A model generated the notes under the pieces. It saw only the letters and a list, made by a program, of their open reading frames with translations. It was not told the DNA's origin and ran no database searches. DNA of 46,589 nt from Lysinibacillus sp. FJAT-14745 (GTDB lineage: Bacteria; Bacillota; Bacilli; Bacillales_A; Planococcaceae), in the NCBI RefSeq assembly GCF_001275675.1, contig NZ_LITM01000006.1:263350-309938 (forward strand). Direction: 5' to 3'. Position 1 is the stretch's first letter. Each line of letters opens with the position of its first letter. Positions 17,317-25,056 of the stretch are shown here, one piece after another. The translations under genes and the position numbers were made by a program.

Positions 17317-17375
17317 GTTGATCTTCGTTTCGACTGGACGCCCACGGGAAAGCGCCTAGCGGAACGGAAATCAAC
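17317..17375. repeat. Dispersed 59-bp imperfect palindrome, copy 1
   Basis: Starts GTTGATCTTCGTTTCG and ends CGGAACGGAAATCAAC, which are imperfect reverse complements. The core GGACGCCCACGGGAAAGCGCC is described here by its position 17336-17355. The rest of the 17228-17545 gap is AT-rich with nothing recognised. Similar elements: 41694-41753 and the half copy at 25780-25808. Confidence 0.7.
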
Positions 17376-17545
17376 CATACGTTATGGTATTTTCCTTTAT
17401 CCTTACTTTATTTCCAATAATTATTTATTTTACATAAAAAATCATTTTATAGAAACATATATTTTCATTTCATTTTTTAATAAAATGAACCTTTTGCAAT
17501 CCCCGTTTGTATAGTCAGTGAACATATAAAAAGGGAGGGTTTATT

Positions 17546-17857
17546 TTGGAGCTTATTGTGAACGATATTGTGAAAAAATATAATGGTGTGAACGTTTTGG
17601 ATGGTGTGTCGACCACATTTAAAATGGGCTATTGTTATTTATTATTAGGTCAGAATGGAGCAGGTAAATCTACATTATCAAAATGTATAGCTGGAGATGT
17701 AAAACCTGATGGAGGTACCATTGTATTCAATGAGACGTCTCAACATGTACAAGAGCAAGTTGCGCTGCAGTACCAATTTTTTAAGAGTTATCAGCATCTT
17801 AAAATTCGTGAAGTGGTAGCTCTTTTTACTACATTGACGAACAATAAGGCTGAGTAG
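17546..17857 (+). pseudogene. Truncated ABC transporter ATPase
   Basis: A 103-residue frame starting at TTG 17546 (GGGAGGG upstream) encodes the N-terminal part of an ABC ATPase, with Walker A GQNGAGKST near residues 34-42 and a Q-loop region (LQYQFFKS) around 71-78. It stops before the LSGGQ signature and Walker B, whereas complete proteins have about 230 or more residues. No continuation was found in the other frames, and no permease gene follows, so it is a broken leftover. Confidence 0.75.
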
Positions 17858-17927
17858 TTTTAATGAAATGGAAACTATTTCGTGGTAATATATGGATGTG
17901 TAGCTGTGGTGGTTCACATACAAGTCA

Positions 17928-18113
17928 GCGAAGATGGTGTAGTAATCCTTTTTATGGGGGTAATCTACAAATCAATGTGACAGTAAGTATCGGTTTTGCG
18001 GTAGATGGTCAATTTTAGGTATTTCAACGTTTTACGAATTAATAAATAAGACAGATAAAGCACTTTATGTTGTTGCAAAAGAAAGTGGTGTATTAAATGA
18101 AAGAAATTATACA
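17928..18113 (+). pseudogene. Possible decayed gene fragment
   Basis: Two short frames look protein-like and run in order across a frame change near 18015: FYGGNLQINVTVSIGFAVDG, then GISTFYELINKTDKALYVVA followed by KESGVLNERNYTK and a stop at 18113. There is no convincing start. I do not recognise the family. It may be the tail of an unknown gene removed along with the ABC transporter. Confidence 0.25.
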
Positions 18114-18891
18114 AAATAAATTAAAAGAAATTGAAAAAGAGTATCAAATAAAAATTTTATATGCAGTAGAATCGGGTAGCAGAGCTTGGGGATTTCCTTC
18201 CAAGGATAGCGATTATGATGTGCGTTTCATTTATATTCATCAACCACAGTGGTATCTTGCTATTGACCCACAAGGAATTGGGGCTAAGAGAGATGTTATT
18301 GAAATGCCTATTAATGATTTGTTGGATATTAGCGGCTGGGAAATAACAAAAGCATTAAGACTTTTTCGCAAAAGTAATCCACCCCTTTTAGAATGGTTAC
18401 GAAGCAATATTGTTTATGATCAGCAATATTCATTTATTGACAATGTACGATTATTAGAAAAAGAAGTATTTTATCCAAATGCAAGCTTATATCACTATTT
18501 AAACATGGCTAAAAATAACTTTCGAGAATATCTGCAAAATTCAGAAGTTAAAATAAAAAAATATTTCTATGTACTAAGACCGGTTATGGCATGTAAATGG
18601 ATTGAAAAAAACCAAACGGTACCACCAATTGATTTTCAAGAATTATTAAATGAAATAATTCTTGAAGGCTCTTTAAAAACGGACATTCAGCAATTGTTAA
18701 AGAGAAAAATAGCTGGAGAAGAGCTAAATATGGAGCCGCGAATTGAAAGTATTAATGAGTATTTAGATAAAGAAATAAAGCATATTGAGACATACTGTAA
18801 AAATCTTCATGTTAAAGTTGATGATCCTACACAAAAATTAGATGCATTATTTAGAAGTACATTGCAAGAAGTGTGGGGAAAAGCGGAATAA
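18097..18891 (+). CDS. RlaP-type (YcgL-like) nucleotidyltransferase
   Basis: A 264-residue member of the polymerase-beta superfamily of nucleotidyltransferases. The diagnostic GS motif (Gly27-Ser28 in ESGSRAWGF) and the acidic pair Asp39/Asp41 in DSDYDV are present, followed by a helical C-terminal region. The pattern fits PF10127 (RNA ligase associated Pol-beta protein; YcgL in B. subtilis). Function is not established; members are thought to transfer nucleotides to an RNA or small substrate. ATG 18097 follows GAAAGTGGTG. It is not linked to an RNA ligase here; rtcB is 26 kb away. A GGAGG-led small gene follows at 18961. Confidence 0.8.
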   Translation: MKEIIQNKLKEIEKEYQIKILYAVESGSRAWGFPSKDSDYDVRFIYIHQPQWYLAIDPQGIGAKRDVIEMPINDLLDISGWEITKALRLFRKSNPPLLEWLRSNIVYDQQYSFIDNVRLLEKEVFYPNASLYHYLNMAKNNFREYLQNSEVKIKKYFYVLRPVMACKWIEKNQTVPPIDFQELLNEIILEGSLKTDIQQLLKRKIAGEELNMEPRIESINEYLDKEIKHIETYCKNLHVKVDDPTQKLDALFRSTLQEVWGKAE

Positions 18892-18960
18892 TTTTTACTT
18901 GCAAGGTCATACTAAAAAAGGTTTCACTTATGAAATCTATATTGATGAGGAGGATGGCAA

Positions 18961-19113
18961 ATGAGTAGGTTTGAACAATTAGACCCGAAATCTCAAAAAA
19001 TCCACCGCAACTGGTCAAGGATTAAGCGTTCAAAATCTCAAGTAAACGGGGAAACGGAGATCACCCTCCATAACCGTATCTTGAGAAGTGAAGCAAAAGC
19101 TCGACAGTTTTAA
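18961..19113 (+). CDS. Small basic protein of 50 residues
   Basis: ATG 18961 is preceded by GAGGAGG at 8 nt, and a terminator hairpin follows the stop at 19141-19170, so a true small gene is likely. The product (MSRFEQLDPKSQKIHRNW and so on) is rich in Arg, Lys, Ser and Gln, with no membrane segment or cysteine. I do not recognise it. It lies 69 nt after the nucleotidyltransferase gene in the same direction and may be co-transcribed with it. Confidence 0.6.
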   Translation: MSRFEQLDPKSQKIHRNWSRIKRSKSQVNGETEITLHNRILRSEAKARQF

Positions 19114-19140
19114 TCATGCTAGAAAAGTAAGTGTCATCAA

Positions 19141-19170
19141 GCCCAGAAAATATTCTGGGTTTTTCTATTT
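19141..19170 (+). terminator. Terminator after the small basic gene
   Basis: GCCCAGAA / TTCTGGGT, 8 bp with a 4-nt loop, followed by TTTTCTATTTTT. Confidence 0.75.
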
Positions 19171-19258
19171 TTCCTGAATCGTGAAAATGACCAATTATTA
19201 TTTTATCTTCGATTATTTGTAATTTATCCGATATATTAATAAAGGGGGAGACATTTTT

Positions 19259-20105
19259 ATTACGAAGATAACGTCCTATACTAATCCGGTAAATTTTCTT
19301 CAATCTACGAATGTTCAAACTAAGGGTGAAAATTCTCAAACAGTAAAAAAGAACAAGACGCTGTAACAATCGGAGCGGAAGCACGTAAGTTATTCGATAA
19401 TCAAATTCAATTGCAAGGTGTTCCAGAAGAGATAGCTCAAAAAATCGCTTCAATCTTCAAGGATGGTTGGAAATTAAATTTTTGTTGAAAGTAGGAGCAA
19501 CAGGCTATTCGTGAGGAACAGCAGGCGCGATTTGGCGAGGAGATTGAACATAATGTTCTTGCTGTAATTATTCCGTATATTCAAACAAATGAAAAGCTTG
19601 TTAGTAGTTTAAATGGAGCGAGTCAGCAAGTACTTGATGCTACATACTCTACGATTTCTCAAAACTTTTTAGTACACGATGTTGGCAATATGACTGAAGA
19701 ACAACGTCAAGCTATGATTTCACTTGGTTTAGAAAAAGCACAATATATTGCAGATAACTATTTAACAGGGCAACAGGCAAAAGATTATATGGATGCCATG
19801 ACAACGATGGCAAAGTAGTTTATGCGATCGAAAAGGGCCCTTTAGTACATGGACCTGATGATTATATTCATATCGATGATCTTGTGAAAGAAGCCTTCCC
19901 TGAAAAATGTCAGAGCTTTAAAGATAAAATATTAGCAGCTACTGAAAAACAGGATCAAGACGCACTTCTTGAAGCATTCAAAGACAATAACCAACTAGTT
20001 AAATCCATTTATACAAATCAATCACATCTAGTACAAAAGAAAATAGAGAATTATAATGACTGGCAAGAAACAATCAAAAATACAGTGAAAAATCATAAGG
20101 AGTAA
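19259..20105 (+). pseudogene. Frameshifted conserved-looking gene of about 280 codons
   Basis: Four consecutive reading segments in changing frames join into one protein-like sequence. Segment one runs from ATT 19259 (behind GGGGGAG) as ITKITSYTNPVNFL to TVKKNKTL. Segment two runs as KEQDAVTIGAEARKLF to about 19485. Segment three runs from EQQAIREEQQARFGEE to MDAMTTMAK at about 19818. Segment four runs VYAIEKGPLVHGPDDY through to the stop at 20105. Each junction is a one-step frame change or short lesion, and the usual ATG seems lost or replaced by ATT. I cannot name the family; the protein was hydrophilic and helical. Confidence 0.6.
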
Positions 20106-20218
20106 CTACTACTTCTACTTAAAAAACTTTTCGCTAGACAAATCCATAATTTCCGTTATCGAAAAAAATTCTTAATACACATAAAAGGGAAGTAATAAAC
20201 ACGGAGGAGGAATACAAG

Positions 20219-20551
20219 ATGTCATTAGTTGTAGAATATGAGTGTGAAGCATGTGGACAGCATGTTGCTTTTGATTCTGATGAAGATTGTGAACCATATG
20301 ATGAAGGTTTATGTGAAATTTGTTATGATAACGAATTTGTAGTGTATTGTGTATTGCATTTTGAAGGTGAATTAGATTATGAAATGTTTGTAAATATTAA
20401 AGATGACTCTAGTATTCGGTCATATATTAGAGAATATGGTGAGTATGAAAAAGGTACAAGAGTGACGATAGAACCCCTCGAATACAATTCAGACATTCAA
20501 GAAGAAATTAATTTCTATACATCAGAAGGACGTAATCAATTTATTATATAA
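20219..20551 (+). CDS. Small acidic zinc-ribbon-like protein
   Basis: A 110-residue protein with strong ribosome site GGAGGAGG before ATG 20219. Two CxxC pairs (CEAC near residue 9-12 and CEIC near 32-35) enclose an acidic segment and suggest a zinc ribbon. The remainder is rich in Asp, Glu and Tyr. No signal peptide is seen. I do not recognise a family. It follows the decayed gene ending at 20105 and stands before a palindromic hairpin at 20600 that could end its transcript, although there is no T run. Confidence 0.6.
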   Translation: MSLVVEYECEACGQHVAFDSDEDCEPYDEGLCEICYDNEFVVYCVLHFEGELDYEMFVNIKDDSSIRSYIREYGEYEKGTRVTIEPLEYNSDIQEEINFYTSEGRNQFII

Positions 20552-20599
20552 GCAAACAAGGGGTTAAAGTCTTTAAAAGATAGGGATTGTCGAAGAAGG

Positions 20600-20627
20600 A
20601 AGCAATTATGCCGAGGCATAATTGCTT
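20600..20627. repeat. Solo hairpin 3 of the dispersed element
   Basis: AAGCAATTATGCC and GGCATAATTGCTT form a perfect 13-bp inverted repeat with a 2-nt GA centre. It matches the terminal hairpin of the multi-hairpin element (compare 27720-27740 and 40643-40664) but stands alone here. Confidence 0.75.
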
Positions 20628-20669
20628 ATATAGGATAATAGTAAAAATTTGAAAGGGAAATATGCTGAC

Positions 20670-21007
20670 ATGAAAAAATATAATTTCACACAAGAATTGG
20701 CCCATCAAATTAATAATTATCAATCGATAGACGCCTTTTATACGAAGATCATGAAAACAGTAGAACCTACGAATATTGGCTTTATGTATATAGAGGCAGG
20801 TGGTGTTGTTGGAATGCACGAGGCGCCCGTCCCACAGTTATTTATTGTTATTCAGGGCGAAGGATGGATTTGTGGTCAGGATAAAGAGAAGTAATCATTA
20901 AGACCGGGGACGGTGTTCTTTGGCAAACTGGAGAGGCACATGAATCTGGGAGTAATACAGGGTTAACAGCATTAGTCATCCAATCCGAGCAAATCAATCT
21001 TGCATAG
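20670..21007 (+). pseudogene. Cupin-domain protein gene with one frameshift
   Basis: ATG 20670 (AAAGGGA upstream) begins MKKYNFTQELAHQINNY. The cupin-like stretch EAGGVVGMHEAPVPQLFIVI, then QGEGWICG, is readable up to a stop at 20892-20894. Moving one base, the sequence continues VIIKTGDGVLWQTGEAHESG and ends LVIQSEQINLA at 21007. Together this gives about 112 residues, the usual length of a single-domain cupin, with the metal-binding His of both cupin motifs (MHE; EAHES) kept. A one-base deletion near 20890 explains the break. The lesion could also be a sequencing error. Confidence 0.7.
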
Positions 21008-21028
21008 ATTACATATTTGAACCTCAAA

Positions 21029-21185
21029 CGCTGATAAAAGTACCGGAATCGCTGATAAACCCTCGAACTTCGCTGATAAAAGAGCCAGAATCGCTGATAA
21101 AGCCTCGAACATCGCTGATAAACCCTCGAACATCGCTGATAAAAGAGCCGGAATCGCTGATAAAGCATCAAACATCGCTGATAAA
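21029..21185. repeat. 21-bp tandem array, eight units, CGCTGATAAA core
   Basis: CGCTGATAAA starts at 21029, 21050, 21071, 21092, 21113, 21134, 21155 and 21176, so the period is exactly 21 bp throughout. The other 11 bp alternate between two types, AGAGCCGGAAT-like and CCCTCGAACAT-like. It begins 22 bp after the end of the cupin pseudogene. Confidence 0.95.
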
Positions 21186-21366
21186 AATATCAGAAGCTCT
21201 AGAATGAAGTGAGAGTAAGCTCAAGCCAGCTTTTTTGGCAATTTCTTGTACAAAAATGATGTCATTCTTTTGCATATGCCGTATAATTGATATCAATACT
21301 TTTTCACCATCAATTCCAATTTTTCTATTTATTGTAATATTATATCACGCGAAGGGAGATGACTTC

Positions 21367-21795
21367 ATGCAAGTTGTTGAAAAGGCATTTGGCTATATTA
21401 CGAGGGAGCATGAGGGTCAGTTACAAGTGCTAGTATTTGAACAAAATACAGAAGGAGCAGGGATTCAAATTCCTAAAGGCACGGTAGAAGAAGGGGAAAC
21501 ACCGCAAGAGGCTGTGACCCGAGAGATGTTTGAAGAGACAGGTTTATTCGATTTAACAGTTAAGGGGTTAATTGCCCAAGATTATTTTAATCATCATTCA
21601 GGGGTTCTGCAAAAACGTTATTTTTATCATTTAACTACGAAGGAAAAACGAGATACATGGCAGCATTGTCCTACAGGTGTAAACGAGTCAGGTTTTGTGT
21701 TTTCGTTGTACTGGATCTCAGATGAGCATGAAGTGACACTAGCACAAGGACATGGAGATTATTTGTATCGAGTATTGGCTCGTGTGAAAAATTGA
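21367..21795 (+). CDS. NUDIX hydrolase
   Basis: A 142-residue hydrolase of the NUDIX family. The NUDIX box is complete: GX5EX7REUXEEXGU is matched by the stretch from GTVEEGETPQEA to REMFEETGL (about residues 36-58), with the metal-binding REMFEE glutamates present. Members hydrolyse nucleoside diphosphates linked to other groups; the exact substrate cannot be predicted. The start is taken as ATG 21367 with AAGGGAG 8 nt upstream, since the upstream in-frame extension lacks a ribosome site and looks non-coding. It converges with metC on a shared hairpin at 21830-21864. Confidence 0.88.
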   Translation: MQVVEKAFGYITREHEGQLQVLVFEQNTEGAGIQIPKGTVEEGETPQEAVTREMFEETGLFDLTVKGLIAQDYFNHHSGVLQKRYFYHLTTKEKRDTWQHCPTGVNESGFVFSLYWISDEHEVTLAQGHGDYLYRVLARVKN

Positions 21796-21829
21796 TTATT
21801 ATCTTTTTAAACTGCATTTAATTGAACAA

Positions 21830-21864
21830 AACCGCGTCTCTGATTATAAGAGACGCGGTTGTTG
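21830..21864. terminator. Bidirectional terminator between NUDIX gene and metC
   Basis: A perfect 12-bp stem AACCGCGTCTCT / AGAGACGCGGTT with a 7-nt loop, followed by GTTGTT on the plus strand and TTTTG on the minus strand. Confidence 0.8.
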
Positions 21865-21873
21865 TCAATTTTT

Positions 21874-23034
21874 CTAAGCTTTTGCGGCAACTTCTAATGC
21901 TTGAGCGAAATCGGCGATCAGATCGTCAACATGCTCTAGTCCTACTGAGAAACGTAATAGGCCATCCGTAATACCACGTTTTGCACGCTCCTCAGGCTCC
22001 ATTGCTGCATGACTCATTTTAGCAGGGTAGGATAAGATCGATTCAACGCCACCAAGAGAAACAGCGAAAACTGGAATTTTCATCGCTTTTACTAGTGCTT
22101 TTGCAGCTTCATAGCTTGGTAGGCGGAAGGATAGTACTGCACCTGCACTCGTGGACTGACTATGATGAATCTCATAACCAGGATGTGATGCAAGCCCCGG
22201 GTAGTATACTTGCTCGACAAGGGAATTTGCAGCTAAAAACTCCGCAATCTTTTGTGCCGATTCAGCAGAACGACTAAAACGCACATCTGTTGTTTTCATA
22301 TTTTGTAATAAAGTAAAGCAGTCCTGTACACCTAATATATTGCCGAATGAATTTTGGATAAAGTAAAGATCCTGACCAATCTTTTCGTCAGCAGTTACTG
22401 TCAATCCCGCGATAATATCAGAGTGACCAGATAAAAACTTTGTAGCACTATGAATAACAACATCAACACCTAGCTCAAGTGGACGTTGGTGTAAAGGTGT
22501 CATAAACGTATTGTCTAAAAACGTTAAGCAATTATGCTGCTTGGCAAGTGCTACTACTCCGCGAATATCTGTGATGCCAAGTGTTGGGTTCGACGGTGTT
22601 TCCATATAGAGTAGCTTTGTAGCTGGTGTAATGGCTGCCTCTACTGCCGCTAAATCAGTGAAATCAACGAAAGTATGGGAAATACCGAAGCGTGGTAAAA
22701 CCTTGGAGACGAAGCGGTATGTTCCACCATAAACATCCTCCGTAATGACCATATGGTCCCCCTGAGATAATAGCATTAATGCTGCAGATACAGCGGCAAT
22801 CCCAGAAGAAAATGCATGGGCTCGTACTCCGCCTTCAAGCTCAGCTACTGCTTTTTCTAATGCATCCCGCGTAGGGTTACCAGAACGTGCATAATCATAT
22901 TCGCCGAATTCATCGATACTCTCTTGATGGAAAGTAGATGATAAATACATAGGCACATTGACTGCACCTTTTTTATTTTCATAGCCATCACGGACACCTG
23001 CGTGAATTAGGCTTGTCTCAATATGCTGCTTCAT
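21874..23034 (-). CDS. metC: Cystathionine beta-lyase
   Basis: A 386-residue PLP enzyme of the Cys/Met metabolism family that converts cystathionine to homocysteine, pyruvate and ammonia. The PLP lysine lies in SATKFLSGHSD. Other family blocks are YARSGNPTRDALE, SSGIAAVSAAL, METPSNPTLGI and FLDNTFMTP. Length is standard. It overlaps the end of metI by 17 nt on the same strand, so the pair is translationally coupled as in Bacillus metIC. The lyase assignment over gamma-lyase or gamma-synthase rests on gene order and general similarity; paralogues in this family are hard to tell apart. Confidence 0.88.
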   Translation of the reverse strand: MKQHIETSLIHAGVRDGYENKKGAVNVPMYLSSTFHQESIDEFGEYDYARSGNPTRDALEKAVAELEGGVRAHAFSSGIAAVSAALMLLSQGDHMVITEDVYGGTYRFVSKVLPRFGISHTFVDFTDLAAVEAAITPATKLLYMETPSNPTLGITDIRGVVALAKQHNCLTFLDNTFMTPLHQRPLELGVDVVIHSATKFLSGHSDIIAGLTVTADEKIGQDLYFIQNSFGNILGVQDCFTLLQNMKTTDVRFSRSAESAQKIAEFLAANSLVEQVYYPGLASHPGYEIHHSQSTSAGAVLSFRLPSYEAAKALVKAMKIPVFAVSLGGVESILSYPAKMSHAAMEPEERAKRGITDGLLRFSVGLEHVDDLIADFAQALEVAAKA

Positions 23035-24151
23035 TTTTAACCTCTTTTCTAAGGATATCGAATACTTGTTTTAAATCCGCAATTAAATCTTCAGCCTCTT
23101 CAACGCCAACTGAAAAGCGTAGTAATCGGTCACAAACACCACGTTCAATACGCTCATCATAAGGCATGTCTGCATGTGTTTGAGTAGCAGGATACGTAAT
23201 AAAGCTTTCAACACCACCAAGGCTTTCAGCAAAAGTAATTAGCTGCAAGTTTCGAAGGAAAGGGTCAATCCACTCAGCCTTTTCCAAGCGGAATGAAAGC
23301 ATGCCACCTTTTCCTGTATAGAGCACGTCTGTTACAAGCTCTTCTTCCTCTAAATATGCAGAAATTGCCTTGGCGTTCGCATCGTGCTGTTTTAATCGAA
23401 GATGCATCGTTTTTAAGCCGCGAATAAGTAACCAGGAATCCATCGCACCTAAAACCATACCGCTACCATTATGAATAAAGCCAATGCGTTCGGCTAAGTC
23501 AGCACCCTTTGCGACAACTAAACCAGCTAACACATCATTATGCCCGCCTATATATTTAGTAGCCGAATGAATGACAATGTCTGCACCTAATTCGATTGGA
23601 CGTTGGAAATATGGTGTATAAAACGTATTGTCGACAATTAACCATGCCCCATGCTTGTGAGCTAATTCTGCATATACTTGCAAATCAAATTCCTGCATAA
23701 GCGGATTTGTTGGTGTTTCAATGAATAGTGCACGCGTATTGTCGTTGATTAATGCTTCTACCTGTTCAACCGATTCAAATTTTGAGTAGACAGGCTTAAT
23801 AGTATATGTTTCTTCAAAGAAATTAAAAAGTCGATATGTGCCACCATATAAATCATCAGGCACGACTAATTCATCACCAGGTTTAAACAATGATAGAACT
23901 AGTTGAATAGCGGCCATCCCAGAGCTACAGGCAAAGCCCGCATCTCCGCCCTCTAAATCGGCAATCCCTGCTTCTAATAGAGCACGAGTTGGATTTTTTG
24001 TACGTGTATAATCAAAACCAGTGGATTCACCGATACCTGTATGTTTGTAAGCTGTCGATAAATGGATTGGTGGGCTAACAGCACCTGTTATCGGATCACT
24101 TAAATTTCCAAGCTGTACAAGTTTTGTTTCAATACTTCTGCTGTTTGTCAT
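23018..24151 (-). CDS. metI: Cystathionine gamma-synthase / O-acetylhomoserine thiolyase
   Basis: A 377-residue PLP enzyme that joins an activated homoserine with cysteine to make cystathionine, or with sulfide to make homocysteine. The PLP lysine is in SATKYIGGHND. Supporting motifs include FDYTRTKNPTR, CSSGMAAIQLV, ETPTNPLMQ and VDNTFYTPYFQRP. The ATG at 24149-24151 (MTNSRSIETKL) is chosen; a 36-codon upstream extension has an unlikely composition. The leader is only about 75 nt, too short for an S-box or T-box. A candidate promoter with CodY- and Fur-like sites lies at 24217-24276. Confidence 0.88.
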   Translation of the reverse strand: MTNSRSIETKLVQLGNLSDPITGAVSPPIHLSTAYKHTGIGESTGFDYTRTKNPTRALLEAGIADLEGGDAGFACSSGMAAIQLVLSLFKPGDELVVPDDLYGGTYRLFNFFEETYTIKPVYSKFESVEQVEALINDNTRALFIETPTNPLMQEFDLQVYAELAHKHGAWLIVDNTFYTPYFQRPIELGADIVIHSATKYIGGHNDVLAGLVVAKGADLAERIGFIHNGSGMVLGAMDSWLLIRGLKTMHLRLKQHDANAKAISAYLEEEELVTDVLYTGKGGMLSFRLEKAEWIDPFLRNLQLITFAESLGGVESFITYPATQTHADMPYDERIERGVCDRLLRFSVGVEEAEDLIADLKQVFDILRKEVKNEAAY

Positions 24152-24216
24152 GTCGTCACTCTTTTCTTCATCATAATAGAGGGGGAGTCTATTAGACCTT
24201 CTTTTCCCCATATTCT

Positions 24217-24276
24217 CAATAATTGTTATCAATTTAACATGTAAATTAAAGAAGAACAAGATGATTTCAGAAAATT
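24217..24276 (-). promoter_or_regulatory. metI promoter with candidate CodY-like and Fur-like sites
   Basis: On the minus strand TTGTTC (24254-24259) and TAAATT (24231-24236) are 17 bp apart. Just upstream, the plus-strand sequence TGATTTCAGAAAATT (24262-24276) matches 12 of 15 positions of the CodY motif, with one half perfect. Overlapping and following the -10 region is CAATAATTGTTATCA (24217-24231), about 12 of 14 positions of a Fur-type dyad. Both operator calls are suggestions from motif memory. Confidence 0.35.
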
Positions 24277-24429
24277 GGTGATATTATTTAGAGGAAATCA
24301 CCTAGGAATAGTAGGATATGTTAAAAGGAGGAGAATTGAAGGACGTTTTTTATGGTTATAAAGTAAAGTCATCAGGTTGCTATTTTTGAACCATGAAATT
24401 TCGATCTTAAAGGGAATAAATCTATTAAA

Positions 24430-24483
24430 CAAAAAGAATCTGCTTATTTCCTCGGTGTATCCAAGGGAAATTAGACAGATTCT
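24430..24483 (-). terminator. Terminator downstream of mscL
   Basis: On the minus strand an outer stem AGAATCTG / CAGATTCT with an inner ATTTCC/GGAAAT pairing is followed by TTTTTG. The rest of the gap to metI (about 24152-24429) holds the metI promoter and no other recognised element. Confidence 0.75.
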
Positions 24484-24497
24484 CATTTACATATAAT

Positions 24498-24887
24498 TTA
24501 AGCTTGTTCTTTTTTTAATAAATCTCGAATTTCTTTTAGAAGCTCTTCTTTAGTATCCAATTCTGGTGCTGGTTCTTCCACAACAGCCTCTTCTTTTTTA
24601 CGAGTTAGCTTTGTCATAAGTCTTAATGCCATAAATATTGCAAATGCAATTATTAAAAAGTCAATAATCGACTGTAAAAATTCGCCTAATTTAACTTTCG
24701 CATCTCCTGAGCCAAACACAAAGCTCTCTGTTAAATCAATACCACCAGTTAAGACACCGACTAATGGCATTATGATATTTGAAACTAAGGAAGTAACAAT
24801 TTTACCGAAAGCACCACCAATTACTACTGCAACTGCTAGATCGACAATATTGCCTTTCATAGCAAATTCTTTAAAGTCTTTCCACAA
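24498..24887 (-). CDS. mscL: Large-conductance mechanosensitive channel
   Basis: A 129-residue membrane protein forming the homopentameric emergency valve that opens under hypo-osmotic shock. Helix 1 (about residues 14-45) shows [20 protein letters not shown], and helix 2 (about 70-92) shows [19 protein letters not shown]. The cytoplasmic C-terminal helix is charged ([14 protein letters not shown]). Length is typical. The start is TTG at 24885-24887, with AGGAGG 9 nt upstream on the minus strand. It is a single-gene unit with its own terminator. It is divergent from the lytic transglycosylase gene. Confidence 0.96.
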   Translation of the reverse strand: MWKDFKEFAMKGNIVDLAVAVVIGGAFGKIVTSLVSNIIMPLVGVLTGGIDLTESFVFGSGDAKVKLGEFLQSIIDFLIIAFAIFMALRLMTKLTRKKEEAVVEEPAPELDTKEELLKEIRDLLKKEQA

Positions 24888-25056
24888 AACAAATTCCTCC
24901 TATTTTAATCCATATAAAATAATCGAATTCTATTTTACTATATTTTTCCCTTTCTTTTCAACTATTAAAGTAGTGGTAATTATATACTGAAAAATCTGCT
25001 ATATAATCGAAAATTTTGGTAATATAGAAATAGAATAAAATGATTAGGTGTGACAT

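Noticed and set aside
17863..18018. Small cysteine-containing frame of 51 codons
   Set aside because: No convincing ribosome site, and it lies in a stretch of decayed genes. Only its tail is mentioned, as part of a possible fragment.
19061..19453. Minus-strand frame of 130 codons
   Set aside because: It overlaps, in reverse, a small gene, a terminator and the start of a decayed gene. No ribosome site.
20848..21175. Repetitive minus-strand frames (YQRF- and LSA-rich)
   Set aside because: They are translations of the 21-bp array and the cupin pseudogene on the opposite strand.
24298..24486. Possible S-box (SAM riboswitch) upstream of metI
   Set aside because: An AGCAACC string is present, but the other conserved blocks are absent. 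The hairpin here is the mscL terminator.
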